Part shown: in pieces, positions 32,870 through 43,748 of the stretch
How the letters are laid out: each line of letters begins with the position of its first letter
Numbering within the stretch: the first letter of the stretch is position 1
Assembly: GCA_027603945.1 (NCBI GenBank)
Contig: JADIIU010000007.1
Span: 175,215 to 239,214 of the forward strand
Origin: Terramyces sp. JEL0728
Taxonomy: Eukaryota > Chytridiomycota > Chytridiomycetes > Rhizophydiales > Terramycetaceae
Length of the DNA: 64,000 nucleotides
Direction of reading: 5' to 3'
The notes under the pieces: model-generated
Told to the model about the DNA's origin: nothing
The model's input: the letters and a program-made list of their open reading frames with translations, nothing else
Database searches by the model: none
Translations under genes and position numbers: made by a program

Positions 32870-34285
32870 ATGTCTTTGAACGATTCTCAAGTAATGCCAG
32901 CCGCTCTGGCCAGCAACCCAACAAACAGTGGTTCCGTTCCGTTCGTTGAAATTGGGTATCCAAGTACAGGATTCGTGCTTATTTCTGCAGCATTAGTCAT
33001 GGTAATGACACCTGGTGTTGGTATTCTATACTCTGGGTTGTCAAGATCAAAGAACGCCTTAACCATTATCATGCTCAGCATGCTGGCTTATGCCGTCGTT
33101 GCCATTCAATGGGTAGTTATGGGCTTCTCGCTTACATTCTCTGAAACTGGTTCACCGTTTATTGGAAATTTTGAATGGGCTGGATTAGTAGGGGCAGATC
33201 AACAGGGAATGGCACTAACCGCCGTGACTATTCCAATGATCGTATTTGCTCTTTACCAAATGCAGTTCGCAACTGTTACAGTCGCCATTATTTTTGGAGG
33301 TGTAACTGAACGTGTCCGATTACTTCCATCAATCATTTTCATATTTGTCTGGACTACGTTGATTTACGATCCTGTGGCTTACTGGACCTGGGGAGCTAGA
33401 GGATGGATTAAAAACATGTCTTGCATTTCCAGTGCCGCCGACTTGTCTCAAACTCCTTGCCAAGTAGGTGGTATCGACTTTGCAGGCGGTGGTCCAGTTC
33501 ACATGGCTTCGGGTGCTGCTGCTCTTGCATTCTGTATCTTCCTGGGAAAGAGAAAGGGAGGCGACTTTAAACCACACAATGTTAGTAATGTCTTTATTGG
33601 AACTGCTCTTGTATGGATGGGCTGGTTTGGGTTTAACGCTGGTTCTGCTCTTGATGCAACTGCTAGAGCCGGCATGGCTGGCGTAGTCACAACTGTTGCA
33701 GCCTCTGCGGGTGCTTTGGGATGGGTGTTGTGTGATGGTATCAGAACAAAGAAGCTGTCTGGTATTGGTTTCTGCTCTGGTGCTTTGGCTGGGTTAGTCG
33801 GAATTACACCAGCAGCTGGCTATGTCACCCCGTTGGCATCTATTTTGATTGGATTTGTAACAGCAGTGTTGTGTTACTTTGCGGTTATGGCCAAGGAATT
33901 GATTGGATTTGATGATTCTCTCGATGCATTTGGTCTTCATGGAGTTGGTGGTTTCGTCGGGTCTATCCTTACTGCATTCTGTGCATCTTCATACGTTACA
34001 TTGCTAGACTCTTTAGGCATCCCTGGAGGAGTTGTTGTAAACGGAAATTGGCACTTGCTGGGGTACAACATTGCTGGTTCGGTTTCGATTCTGACCTACT
34101 CGTTTGTTGGAACTTATGTTATCATCTTGATTATCAACTATATCCCTGGCCTTCACTTTAGACAATCTGAAGAGCAAGAAATGCTGGGAGGCGATATCTG
34201 TGAAATGGGTGAAGTTGCCTACGAGCTAGTGCCGGCAACAAACGAAATCCCTTCCATGAAGAATGAAAAAGATATTACCGTTTAA
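32870..34285 (+). CDS. Ammonium transporter, AMT/MEP family (paralogue 1)
   Basis: Plasma-membrane ammonium permease, 471 residues, intronless, about eleven transmembrane helices. Twin pore histidines are present in FAGGGPVHMASG and AFGLHGVGGFVGSIL; the GVLYSGLSRSKNA-like segment (here GILYSGLSRSKNA) and FNAGSALDATARA are family signatures. The cytosolic tail is short and acidic. Closely related to the transporter encoded at 37999-39450 in inverted orientation. Confidence 0.97.
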   Translation: MSLNDSQVMPAALASNPTNSGSVPFVEIGYPSTGFVLISAALVMVMTPGVGILYSGLSRSKNALTIIMLSMLAYAVVAIQWVVMGFSLTFSETGSPFIGNFEWAGLVGADQQGMALTAVTIPMIVFALYQMQFATVTVAIIFGGVTERVRLLPSIIFIFVWTTLIYDPVAYWTWGARGWIKNMSCISSAADLSQTPCQVGGIDFAGGGPVHMASGAAALAFCIFLGKRKGGDFKPHNVSNVFIGTALVWMGWFGFNAGSALDATARAGMAGVVTTVAASAGALGWVLCDGIRTKKLSGIGFCSGALAGLVGITPAAGYVTPLASILIGFVTAVLCYFAVMAKELIGFDDSLDAFGLHGVGGFVGSILTAFCASSYVTLLDSLGIPGGVVVNGNWHLLGYNIAGSVSILTYSFVGTYVIILIINYIPGLHFRQSEEQEMLGGDICEMGEVAYELVPATNEIPSMKNEKDITV

Positions 34286-34344
34286 ATAGATGTAATAAAA
34301 TGTAGCTAATGAACTATAAAATGAAGGGATGGTTATATTATGAA

Positions 34345-35536
34345 TTACTCTTCATTACCCGATGAATACTTGTCCATTCTCACTGCTAACGTTCTTCCAC
34401 TGAGAACAGCGCCGTTAAATTCTGCAATCGCTCTTTCCGCTTCTTCGATGGTAGCAAACTTTACCATGCCGTAACCTTTTGATTTAGTTGCGCTCTCCAT
34501 CGCAACAACCGCATGGATTGGATTAAATCCTTCCCGAAAGATATCTTTGAGGTCTTGCCATCTGGCACTAAATGGCAACTAGGATTAATTCAAAATACAT
34601 TTCCAACATAAATGGTAGCACCTGCAGCAACCCCGCTGTTCTTTTCAACACTATCGTCCTGCTTGACAGTGATAGCTGAAGATTGAAATTCCACACCATT
34701 TAATTTTTCAATTGCTAATTCAGCTTCTGCTGCGGTCGCCATAACTACTTGACCATAACCCACACTTCCATCTTTGTCTTGAATAACGTTTGCTCTAATT
34801 ACAGTACCAACAGACTTGAACAGGTCCTTCAGATCTTGCCATTGAGTCGAAGGAGAAAGGTTGCCTACGTATAATCGATTTGAGCTCTAGTATTAATATA
34901 GTCTACAGTCTCATTAACCTTTGTCCTAGCAAACTCCTTCCTGATTTCTTTTTTGCCTGATTCATTTCTATCATACCGAACTTGCATATCTCGATTGCAA
35001 AATACATGTCCATCGTACATGTCCTTTGCCCGTTCAGCATCAGCATTTGATGCCATAACTACAATGCCGAATCCTTTAGATCTTCCTTGGGCATCTGATG
35101 GAATTTCACATCGAACTACCCTTCCTGCCTCTTTGAACAAGTCTTTAAGATCCTGCCATTGCACCGACCAATCCAAATTGCCAACGTACAGTGCAACTTC
35201 ATTCCCAGAATTCTCAGAGGGCAACCGTTTTGCTTGTTTAATGAACTATTACGCAGTGCTTTGTCAAAACGTACTTCCAAAGTGCGTCCATCGAATTCAT
35301 ATCCGTTGAATGCATCAATTACTTCCAAGGCATCCTCATGCGACTTGAAGCTAACAGTACCGAATCCTTTTGAGCGGCCATTCTTTTGTACTATATTCGC
35401 ACGCTCGACAACTGCTAGCTGTAAAATGAAAATTACCGACTTTGCTGAACAGTTCCTTCAAATCCTGCCAAGTAGCACTATATGGCAACTAGGTTAGCAA
35501 TCGATATACATTCCCGACATACAGCTGAGTTGTCAT
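34345..35536 (-). CDS. RNA-binding protein with four RRM domains
   Basis: 362 residues, four RRMs in tandem each followed by the same WQDLKDLF-type helix: RRM1 from LYVGNLPYSATWQDL, RRM2 from LYVGNLDWSVQWQDL, RRM3 from LYVGNLSPSTQWQDL, RRM4 from IYVGNLPFSARWQDL. Ile/Val-rich RNP1 motifs (KGFGTVSF, KGFGIVVM, YGQVVM, KGYGMVKF) are weaker in RRM3. The layout resembles Gbp2/Hrb1 or HNRNPM-type mRNA export factors. Introns 35489-35509, 35415-35436, 35233-35252, 34887-34906, 34579-34598. The first and last introns sit at the same place in RRM1 and RRM4, right after YVGN. Confidence 0.9.
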
Positions 35537-35577
35537 TCCGATGGTGCTCAAAAATTATGAAAAATATGGAAGCCAAT

Positions 35578-36213
35578 TTATTTCTTTGTAGAACCGAAAC
35601 TTCCAAAACCCATAATATCGGCAATGTCCTTGTCCACGTATTCTTCTTGTTTCTTTGCGTGCATCTTGTCTTCCTTCTTTTTCCGCTTTTGCTCAGCTGC
35701 CTCTCTAATCCTCTGCTCTATCAAAACTTTAGGATCTAGAATGAATAACAATTACCAACGACTTCTGGCTTCACTTTTCTGGCTGCCAATCTCTTCCGCA
35801 CCTGTTCCACTGTGCTTCTCTCGACATGGGTTGACTGCCCAATTTTCTTCAGATCTGATATCAATATACAATTACGTGAAGGACTAGTTGAATGATCCAG
35901 GAATGATAAATTATCTTTGAATGTCTCGTCACACACTCTACAATGGAATCCAGGACCTTTCACTTCTTCCGCTGCTGTGACCACAGTAGTTTTATTTACA
36001 GTTACATTCAACAATTGTTCGTCTATCGCCTTTGCAGCTCCAAGGTTAATATTCTCCCCCTCATCCGGCTGCTTCCTCTTTTTCAGTTTTTCTTCCCTTT
36101 CCTTTGCTTTCTGTCTGTACTCATCCCTATCCCAAGTCTTTCTAAAATCGGTATCTCCACCATCCTATAGTTTAGTTTTAACCTACTTTTCCATACACTC
36201 CACCTTTTGTCAT
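35578..36213 (-). CDS. SNU23: U4/U6.U5 tri-snRNP protein SNU23 (ZMAT2)
   Basis: Spliceosomal zinc-finger protein, 190 residues. DFRKTWDRDEYRQKAKERE is the conserved N-terminus; the C2H2 finger reads FHCRVCDETFKDNLSFLDH followed by a second His across an intron (SPSHLKKIG); then THVERSTVEQVRKRL and the C-terminal IMGFGSFGSTKK end shared with human ZMAT2. Introns 36165-36186, 35855-35875 and 35736-35755. Head-to-head with RRP1, 26 bp between ATGs. Confidence 0.95.
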
Positions 36214-36239
36214 TTTTTTCTTTTTTTTTCAAACTTGAA

Positions 36240-37844
36240 ATGAGCTTTGGAAAACAACTTGCACACACAGGTAGCTGCTTGTTTATCTTTAGAAAAGAAA
36301 GTGAGAGACGGAGCTGTCCATGCGTTGTCAGATTATTTGAAAGCAGCGGAGGATATGTCAGAATTGGAATATTTGAAGTTATGGAAAGGACTTTTTTATT
36401 GCTTCTGGATGTCAGACAAGCCTTTAATCCAGCAAGAATTAGCAGAGAAATTGTCGAAACTGGTTTGGGATTTGAAGATCGAGGTTGCTTTTGGATATCT
36501 CTCTGCTTTCTGGAAAATCATCGTAAAGGAATGGTATGGAATTGACAGGCTAAGGTATTTCAGGATTAAAAAGATTGGATAAATATTACATGCTATTGAG
36601 GAAATTCCATTTCAACACATTTATCTGGCTTGCAAAAAACAAGAACGAGAACGAGCTGGTAGACAGATTGCTAGCAATACTACAGGATGGACCCTTGAGG
36701 TTACTTTATCATAACAATTAGCATTGACAAGCCCAATGTTCCAGAATCTCTTCGGTACCACACAATCCAAGTGTTTTTCGACGAATTCACAAAGTCGCTT
36801 ATAGATCAGGAGGAGCAACCAAAGCACGAATTAATTACCAAATTGTTAGAACCGTTCTTGGAATTCCTTAAATCTTCCAACAACCCAGTCGCACTAGATA
36901 ATGTTTTCGCAAATATCATGGATTCGTATTACAGCGAAGATGGCAAGTTTGATTAATATTAGAAGAAAAGATTTGTGTATCAAAATTCATTGATTCAGAG
37001 GAAATCGCGCTCCAATTATATAAATTACCATCTGACGAGTCTATCCCTTTCAAAAACAGGAAGCAAATAGCTAATTACTTGACAAAATGGGGAGACCAAG
37101 TTGGAATTCCGTTCGTTCACTCAAAGACAGTTACAAGTAGAACTGTTGAAAAAGTGTCTGTCCCATTCGACGAGAAATCTGTAACTGGAGCAAAGAAAAG
37201 AAAACACGATCCTTCGGATGAATGGGAAATTGTCCAAAAGGAAGAAATAGCAGAGTATGAAGAGAATTCCAACGCTGGACCGGAAAAGAAAAAGAAAAGA
37301 AAGGATAAATCCGAGGCTTCCCTTCAAGCAAAGAAAGGTGATCAACCTCCAAAGAGAAAGGAAGCTGCAGATAAACACAAACCAGAAAAGACTGTGGTAT
37401 CACCTAAAAAGCAAGGAAATTTGCCAGTTTCTGGAGCTCAGTTCTACGAGAAACCACCACTTAAAACACCAGCGAGCTCTCCAAAAAAAGTAACTCCTGA
37501 AGGGAAAAAGAAGAAAAAGCTGCAGGTAACTTTCTTTAACGCAGTCGGAAAAAGCTTTTGATGAGCTAACTGCTGAATTAGCTAAAGCAGCAGAGGTGGA
37601 GCCAGAGGTAGTAGATTCGCCATCCCAAAGTGAAGATAAAAAGAGCGTTAGATGGGGTCCAAAGCAAATCAAACCATTTTTCAGAAGCAGCTTAATTTGT
37701 AACCCAGAAGAGGCTAGGACCAGCCCAAAGACTGGATCTCCAGCACCTAAAGTTTTGAAAAAGACAAATTCTCCAATAGTTTTGGCAAAAAGAACTGTTC
37801 CTGCTCGAACCTCACCGCGCAAAAAGGCCTCTGACTATATGTGA
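36240..37844 (+). CDS. RRP1: Ribosomal RNA processing protein RRP1 (NOP52)
   Basis: Nucleolar factor for 27S pre-rRNA and 60S maturation. The HEAT-like N-terminal domain shows FGKQLAHTEKKVRDGAVHAL, LWKGLFYCFWMSDKPLIQQE, WYGIDRLRLDKYYMLLRKF and ESLRYHTIQVFFDEF; the C-terminal half is Lys-rich and ends near SVRWGPKQIKPFFRSS, a motif of the family tail. 500 residues. Introns 36271-36292, 36555-36573, 36700-36721, 36943-36962 (GC-AG) and 37526-37544. Confidence 0.93.
36943..36962 (+). other. 20-nt GC-AG intron inside RRP1
   Basis: Sequence GCAAGTTTGATTAATATTAG. Without excision the frame stops at once; with it the exons join as SEDEEKICVSKFI. Its 5' end GCAAGTTT is identical to the PRP18 GC-AG intron over the first eight bases. 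Confidence 0.75.
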
Positions 37845-37998
37845 TGAATTAATACATAATATATTCTTTGTTGTCGAGAAAGTCGACTGTGTCTCAATGT
37901 GATGTTCCGCTATTGTTTCTGGAGTGGATTGCCAAACAGTGCAGTCCAGTATACATAGATTGTCAAGGCAAATTAACTGTCAATTATACAAAAGTTTA

Positions 37999-39450
37999 TT
38001 AAAATGCATCTACAGTAAAGTCTGAATCCTTCTTCATATCTTGAATAGAAGGATGTTCGTTGTGGGAAGGTACAAGTTCGTAAGCAACCTCACCCATTTC
38101 GGCCAAGTCCCCACCAACGAATTCGTCAGTGTCTGAGGATCTGAATTTAAGGCCTGGGATCATATTGATCAAGAAGAGGATTACAAATGTGCCAAAGAAT
38201 GAGTAGCTGAGAATAGAGACAGAGCCAGCAATGTTGTAGCCGAGTAATTTCCATTGTCCATCCAAGAAAGCACCCCCTGGGATGGAAGCGTTATCCAACA
38301 GCGCAATCTTTTTGGCTGCGAACAATCCAGTGAGGATAGACCCAACAAACCCACCAACTCCATGAAGACCAAATGCATCGAGAGAATCGTCATACCCCAA
38401 AATTTCTTTCAGTCTGATGGAAAAGTTGCAAAGTACTGCAGTAACAATTCCGATAATTAACGCGGCCCAGCCAGGAACATATCCAGCAGCTGGAGTAATG
38501 CCAACTAAACCAGCTAGTGCACCAGAGCAAAATCCAAGGCCTGAGAATTTCCCGCTTCTAGCGTAATCCAGTAGAGTCCATCCCAAAGCTCCAGATGATG
38601 CAGCAATAGTAGTTGCCATGCCTGCCATAGCAGCTCTTGCGGTTGCATCGGTTGAAGATCCAGCATTGAACCCAAACCAGCCCATCCAAATAAGAGCTGT
38701 TCCAATGAATACGTTGGTCATGTTGTGTGGTTTGAACTCTTCAGTCCCCTTCCTTCTTCCCAAAAAGATGCAGAAGGCAAGAGCAGCAGCACCCGAAGAC
38801 ATGTGTACTGGACCACCACCTGCAAAGTCAAGTCCTCCAATTTGGCATGGGATTTGAGACAAGTCGGCGGCAGAAGGGAGACAAGACAAGTTCTTGATCC
38901 ACCCTCTAGCTCCCCAAGTCCAGTAAGCTACAGGATCGTAAATCACAGTGGTCCAGATAAACATGAAAACAATAGATGGCAGCAAGCGGATTCTTTCAGT
39001 CACTCCTCCAAACACGATGGCCAAAGTGACGGTTGCAAACTGTAGTTGATATAGAGCGTAAGCGATTGATGGAACTGTTGGAGCTGTTAGTGGCAAGGCT
39101 TGATCTAGCACAGTGTCCATGCCAGCCATCACAAAGTTACCGATAAAAGCCGATCCGGTTTCTGAAAATGTAAGAGAGAAGCCAAACAACAACCACTGAA
39201 CAGTCACTACAGCATAACATAGGCAAGAAATCATCAAGATGGTCAGGGCATTCTTTGACCGCGACAAACCAGAGTATAGTAGCCCTACAGCTGGTGTCAT
39301 TATCATAACAAGAGCACTGCAGATAATCAGAAATCCTGTAGATGGGTATCCGTTTTCAACAAAAGGAGCTGAGGAAGCGTCTGTAGGATTGCTAGTTAAC
39401 GCATTTGGCATTAACATCGAAGCATTAAGCGCAGAATCTGATTGAGACAT
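37999..39450 (-). CDS. Ammonium transporter, AMT/MEP family (paralogue 2)
   Basis: Second intronless ammonium permease, 483 residues, colinear with paralogue 1 and differing mainly at both termini and in the loop around FVMAGMDTVLDQALPL. Pore histidines lie in FAGGGPVHMSSG and AFGLHGVGGFVGSIL. Its opposite orientation, with five kilobases of RNA-processing genes in between, looks like a local duplication with inversion. Different termini allow different regulation or affinity. Confidence 0.97.
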   Translation of the reverse strand: MSQSDSALNASMLMPNALTSNPTDASSAPFVENGYPSTGFLIICSALVMIMTPAVGLLYSGLSRSKNALTILMISCLCYAVVTVQWLLFGFSLTFSETGSAFIGNFVMAGMDTVLDQALPLTAPTVPSIAYALYQLQFATVTLAIVFGGVTERIRLLPSIVFMFIWTTVIYDPVAYWTWGARGWIKNLSCLPSAADLSQIPCQIGGLDFAGGGPVHMSSGAAALAFCIFLGRRKGTEEFKPHNMTNVFIGTALIWMGWFGFNAGSSTDATARAAMAGMATTIAASSGALGWTLLDYARSGKFSGLGFCSGALAGLVGITPAAGYVPGWAALIIGIVTAVLCNFSIRLKEILGYDDSLDAFGLHGVGGFVGSILTGLFAAKKIALLDNASIPGGAFLDGQWKLLGYNIAGSVSILSYSFFGTFVILFLINMIPGLKFRSSDTDEFVGGDLAEMGEVAYELVPSHNEHPSIQDMKKDSDFTVDAF

Positions 39451-39475
39451 TAAACTTGATCCTCATTTTCCCTTC

Positions 39476-39943
39476 TTTTTATACAAAATTTCCTTTCTTA
39501 TCACCTCTTATCAAGCGCCCTGAGAAAAAATCTCATGCGGGATAAATTGGGCGGCGAAAAAATTTCAGTCGAAAAGTACGGGAAACTGCTCAAAGGAATT
39601 GTGTTTTTATGCACTAATCTCTTGTTAATTAACGGCTGTCTGTCTGCTTAATTTCTGCTGAGAGCAGCTCTTTTTGTTCTTCAGCATGTGAAAATTTATC
39701 ACCAATTGGATAAGCCACATTTGTTATTCAATCTCCAAGAAGCGCACGGTAGTTTTGCAGTGTTTGATAAGGCGGAAGAGCGGACACGATAGTAGTGGAT
39801 CTGCAATGCTTACTTGTAGCAACAGAAAGCCGATACGCGGGTTTATTTATGGCGAAACACCATGAAACATTGGCGCGAGAGCTCACGCGATTTTTGGAAT
39901 TTGCCCTTATCAACATGTCTGTCACACGGCTCAAAAGCTTATC
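39476..39943 (-). promoter_or_regulatory. Promoter of ammonium transporter 2 with GATA-site cluster
   Basis: TATAAAAA (39476-39483, minus strand) lies about 26 bp before the ATG. GATAAG/CTTATC sites occur at 39497 and 39507 (10 bp apart), 39709, 39766, 39906 and 39938: six in about 450 bp, far above chance, and typical of nitrogen-catabolite control. No gene is seen between 39451 and 39950. Confidence 0.65.
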
Positions 39944-39950
39944 GAGTTTA

Positions 39951-42900
39951 TTAATTTTGCTCAACGGCAACTGGAAAGGAAGGTTCTGTTTGCAACTGTG
40001 TTTGGTTGCGCTCCTTAAGTGTCTTGGCTAGCCGGTGGTTTACTGCAACCACCTCGCGCAATTTCGTTTTAAGTTCCTTGTTGGCATTCTTGTAGTAGAA
40101 AGCATCTTTTTCCAATAGCTGGGATTCCGGCTTGGTCTCCTTGGATGCGCCATTCTCGTAAGCAAGGGTGTCGGTCTGCGATACTACCGAGTTGGTTTCT
40201 GTGCTTTTCTCTCTTGCGCTGGCCAGCTGCTTTTCATAAGTGCTAATTATTTTCTGTGTCCGCTTTTCAAGTTTCTCTACCATACGAGATAGCTCTGCGA
40301 TTCTTTCCTTGCTCAAATTTTCATTTGTCTCTAATTCCTGCTTCATTCCAGATAAACGCTCAAGGAGCGAATGAATTAAAAATGGATATTGTGTCTTGCT
40401 GGCATTTGTCTAGTTTAACCTATTATTACTACTTGGGCGAGAATGTCCAATATTTCAGGGTCTGACTCGAATCTAGCTTTTAAAGAACTAAAATCTATTA
40501 TTGGGTCTTTGCTACTTTGTTTAATTTCAGATCGCAGCTGAGCAATTTGTAATATTAGTTTGGATTTCTCTGATCTCAATGCGTCAGCTTCTTCCAATAG
40601 CTCTTGATCTTGGAGTTTTGAGTCGATTTCTTCTACTTTGGATCTAGCAACTTGCAGGTCATTTTGTAGTTTTTCCGCATCAGTAGGCTTTAGGTCTGCA
40701 GTCTGATCCAAAGTGGTGTATTGTGTTGAAACCTCATCATGATGTTCATCGTTAAACTTGTCAATGTGCTTTGATGATTTGACTGAGGCGTTGCCAGCCA
40801 ATAGGGAATGATCTTTGAGCTTCTTTGTCAGTATGCTTATCTCTTCTGTTTTGCGGTCCAGTTTTTTTCTGATCATCTCTATTTTGACTTCCAAATGACG
40901 TGTTTTTTTGGCTTCGTCATCACACTGCTTATTCAAGATTGCTGTTTCTTTTGATCTTCTAGTTTCCAACTCGGTAAATTTATCGTGGTCTGGGTTAGAA
41001 GAGATTACCGTCTTTAGCCTTTTTCTTAAGATTGGTGATTTGCGCAGTCAGTTTTTCTATTTCTTGCTGGCTCTCTTGCAATCTCCTATCGCCACTCCCT
41101 TTATCTTTTAAATTCTTTTCAAGGTCTTTCTGCCTCTGCTTCAATTTAGAATTCGTAGATTCTTGGAGTTTAAGCTTTCTTTCGTACTCTTCCTTTAATT
41201 TATCTTTTTGCTAAATCAAGTATAAACTACATTTTCTTTTTCTTGGACCTCATCTTTGGATTTAAGTAGCTCTCTTTGCAGACTCTCGATTTCCCTTTCC
41301 AATTTTTGGGTTTGGTCAATGTGATGGTGCCTCATCTTTTCACTTCTGTTTGTTAGTTAAAATCACTCTTTGTTTAATTTAGACAGTTCTTTGAGCAGAT
41401 CTACCTTTGCTTTCGTCGCCAAATTCAAGTCTTCAACATATTTTTCAGTTTGGGCATTCATTTCCTCAGTTCGACTAGTATGCACAGGATAATTTTCGTC
41501 ATCATCATTAGATTGAGTAGCTGTCTGAGTCGAACTTTCGTTCAAAACTTTAATTGACATTATTTCACGCTTTTCGTCAATTGTCTGCCCTTCATGTATC
41601 ATTTCATTCATTTCCATTAACCGAGCTATTTCTTTCGAACTCTGCTCTGACACGGCGACTGATTGCAGTAGTTGCGTCTTTGTTCTGGCCAATTCGTCTT
41701 CCATCTGGGCCAGACATTTTCTAGTCTCTCGAAGTTCCATTTCCAACGGTTTTAAGTGGGCATCTTCAGCTAGCAAATGGCAATCTTCACTACAATGAGA
41801 GCCAGTTACCTTCCAATGCGTTTGCGTCTGGCTTGTCTGGCATGAGAATTGGAAGAAGGAGTTCTGGTTTGGTTAATTGGAGGGAATAAACAAGTTGGCA
41901 GACTGACCGTGGACTGTGAAGATCTGATTCCAGTGTCAATATTATATTTCATCAGTATTGAATTGATATCTTCGTAATCTAGATCAGTTGGCTGTTCCCC
42001 AGCGACAATCTTGGCACAGATCCCTAATATAGCTTTCAGATCCATTTCAATATTTGTTTTTTCGTCTTCCACTTTGTTTTGTGAATTATCCAGTTCCACT
42101 TCCAGCTCCAGCAGTTTTTTTTTCAGATCTTTGTTTTCTATTTTTACTGCTTCCAACGCTTTAATGGCATCTATGTCAGAAATACCGATACTGGTTCCTC
42201 GGATCGTGCGATTCTTTAGTTGATCCATAAAATATTGCATCCACTGCTCATTATCAAAATCAATCATTTCTGGCTGTACTTTGACAGGACTGTCGCCAAC
42301 TTCCAACACGCGCAGTTTTCCTTCAAGTTGGACAATTTTATTTTGCATTGTGGTTCTTTCCATAGCAATTTGGTCGACAATGTTTAGCACTGGCTTATTT
42401 TGAATCTTGCGTGCCCTGTAAGCGTACTTCATGCTATTGATGCTTTCGTCCATGTCTTCAATTAAAGGGCTGACACAGGCAATCATAATAGTTTGTGAAT
42501 TTCCACCCAAAGAATCCTGTAGTAATCTCGTCAGTTTAGAATCTCTGTAAGGGATATGGTTTTGTCTGTCGTTTTCATTTGGTCTTTCACCCCCGAGAAT
42601 ACTAATTACATTGCCTAAAGCCAGCAATCCACTATTGATTTTTACAGACTCCTTTAGCCTAACTCCTTCCGCTCCGGTTCTTTTTAGCCTTTCAGATCCT
42701 GCCAAATCTACGAGCTGTAATTTTGACCTCCTAACCACGACTGGCTCATTGTTTTCCGAATAGTTGAACGTTTCCGTCGCCCGTTCTGCATAAGAGGCCA
42801 TTTGCTCCAATGTAATTGTAAAAATGGCGTGCGATCTACTTGAGAGCTGGTTCATTTGTGTGTCACCTGTAGTTCTATTCATTCCTCCAATTTCCAAGCA

Positions 42901-43559
42901 TCTAGTTTAGCTAGTAGCTACCTTTCTAATTCGCCAACACTGTTTACAGCTTGTTCATGAACTCCATTTAAAATGATACTTCCTTCCTTTGTTTCTCGGA
43001 CACTGATTTCCCGCTGGGTCGAATTTGACATTAATAAATCCCGGATCTAAATCAGCTGGTATTTACTTGTTCTTGATAAATCTCTACAAACGAAACCTTC
43101 AGGACTGGCTCAAACTCACTTTCATCCTCCAGCCTCGTAAAAATCTCGTTTATACACCGTGGAATTACACCTAATTTATCCTCCTCCGTATTATGGTCGT
43201 TATCGGACCCCATAGTATATGTTTTCCCACTAAACGTTTGTCCACTGTGTCAAATAAAAGATACTAAGCCAAAAGTGATGTATTGAACCCTTCCAGAAAT
43301 TTGGATATCAAAGGTTTTGCCAGCTCATCGTAGATCTTTTCCTGGCTATCATTTGGTCCGTAGACATAATCGTAAGTAAATGATTTTTTGGTTGAATCTT
43401 GTCCTATTCCAACGACAACTTGTGGCTCTCCAGGAATAATCTGTATACATGTGCGAGGAATAGTTCTATTTGGATCTGTGCCTACGATAGCTGGTCTCAC
43501 CTGGTGTAAGTTATTTTTACTCTTAAAGCAACTCGGACACTGGTTTCTGAATCAGTCAT
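39951..43559 (-). CDS. Kinesin with N-terminal motor (kinesin-4-like)
   Basis: 1141-residue plus-end-type kinesin. The motor (residues about 7-370) has VRVALRVRPA, the P-loop [10 protein letters not shown], switch [12 protein letters not shown], switch [19 protein letters not shown] and the neck-proximal [16 protein letters not shown] long discontinuous coiled coil follows to the end. Motor position and the ARKIKNKP-like neck suggest kinesin-4 (KIF4/21/27), but there is no distinctive tail. Introns at 43501-43520, 43245-43264, 43047-43066, 42902-42921, 41790-41809, 41346-41366, 41211-41230, 40990-41008 and 40410-40432. The P-loop has Phe where most kinesins have Gly. Confidence 0.9.
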
Positions 43560-43748
43560 TTGATTTGTTTGCAACGAAAAATCAGGATATCACCGCGATT
43601 AATCGAACAGCCTGGCATTGGTATACCTTAATACTACGCTCCTAATCCAAACATTTTACATTGCTCTTAACTTTCACAAACTGAAACTGAATTATACTTG
43701 AAAACAAGTTTATTTCTACAGCTCAAATTCAGAATATATTGTTTCCAA

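Noticed and set aside
33329..33690. Minus-strand frames inside ammonium transporter 1 (and the matching ones inside transporter 2)
   Set aside because: Both paralogues show them at the same place because the coding strand is conserved; they are shadows.
42011..42223. Ser/Phe-rich plus-strand frame inside the kinesin gene
   Set aside because: It is the reverse of Glu/Lys coiled-coil codons, with no homology or start context.
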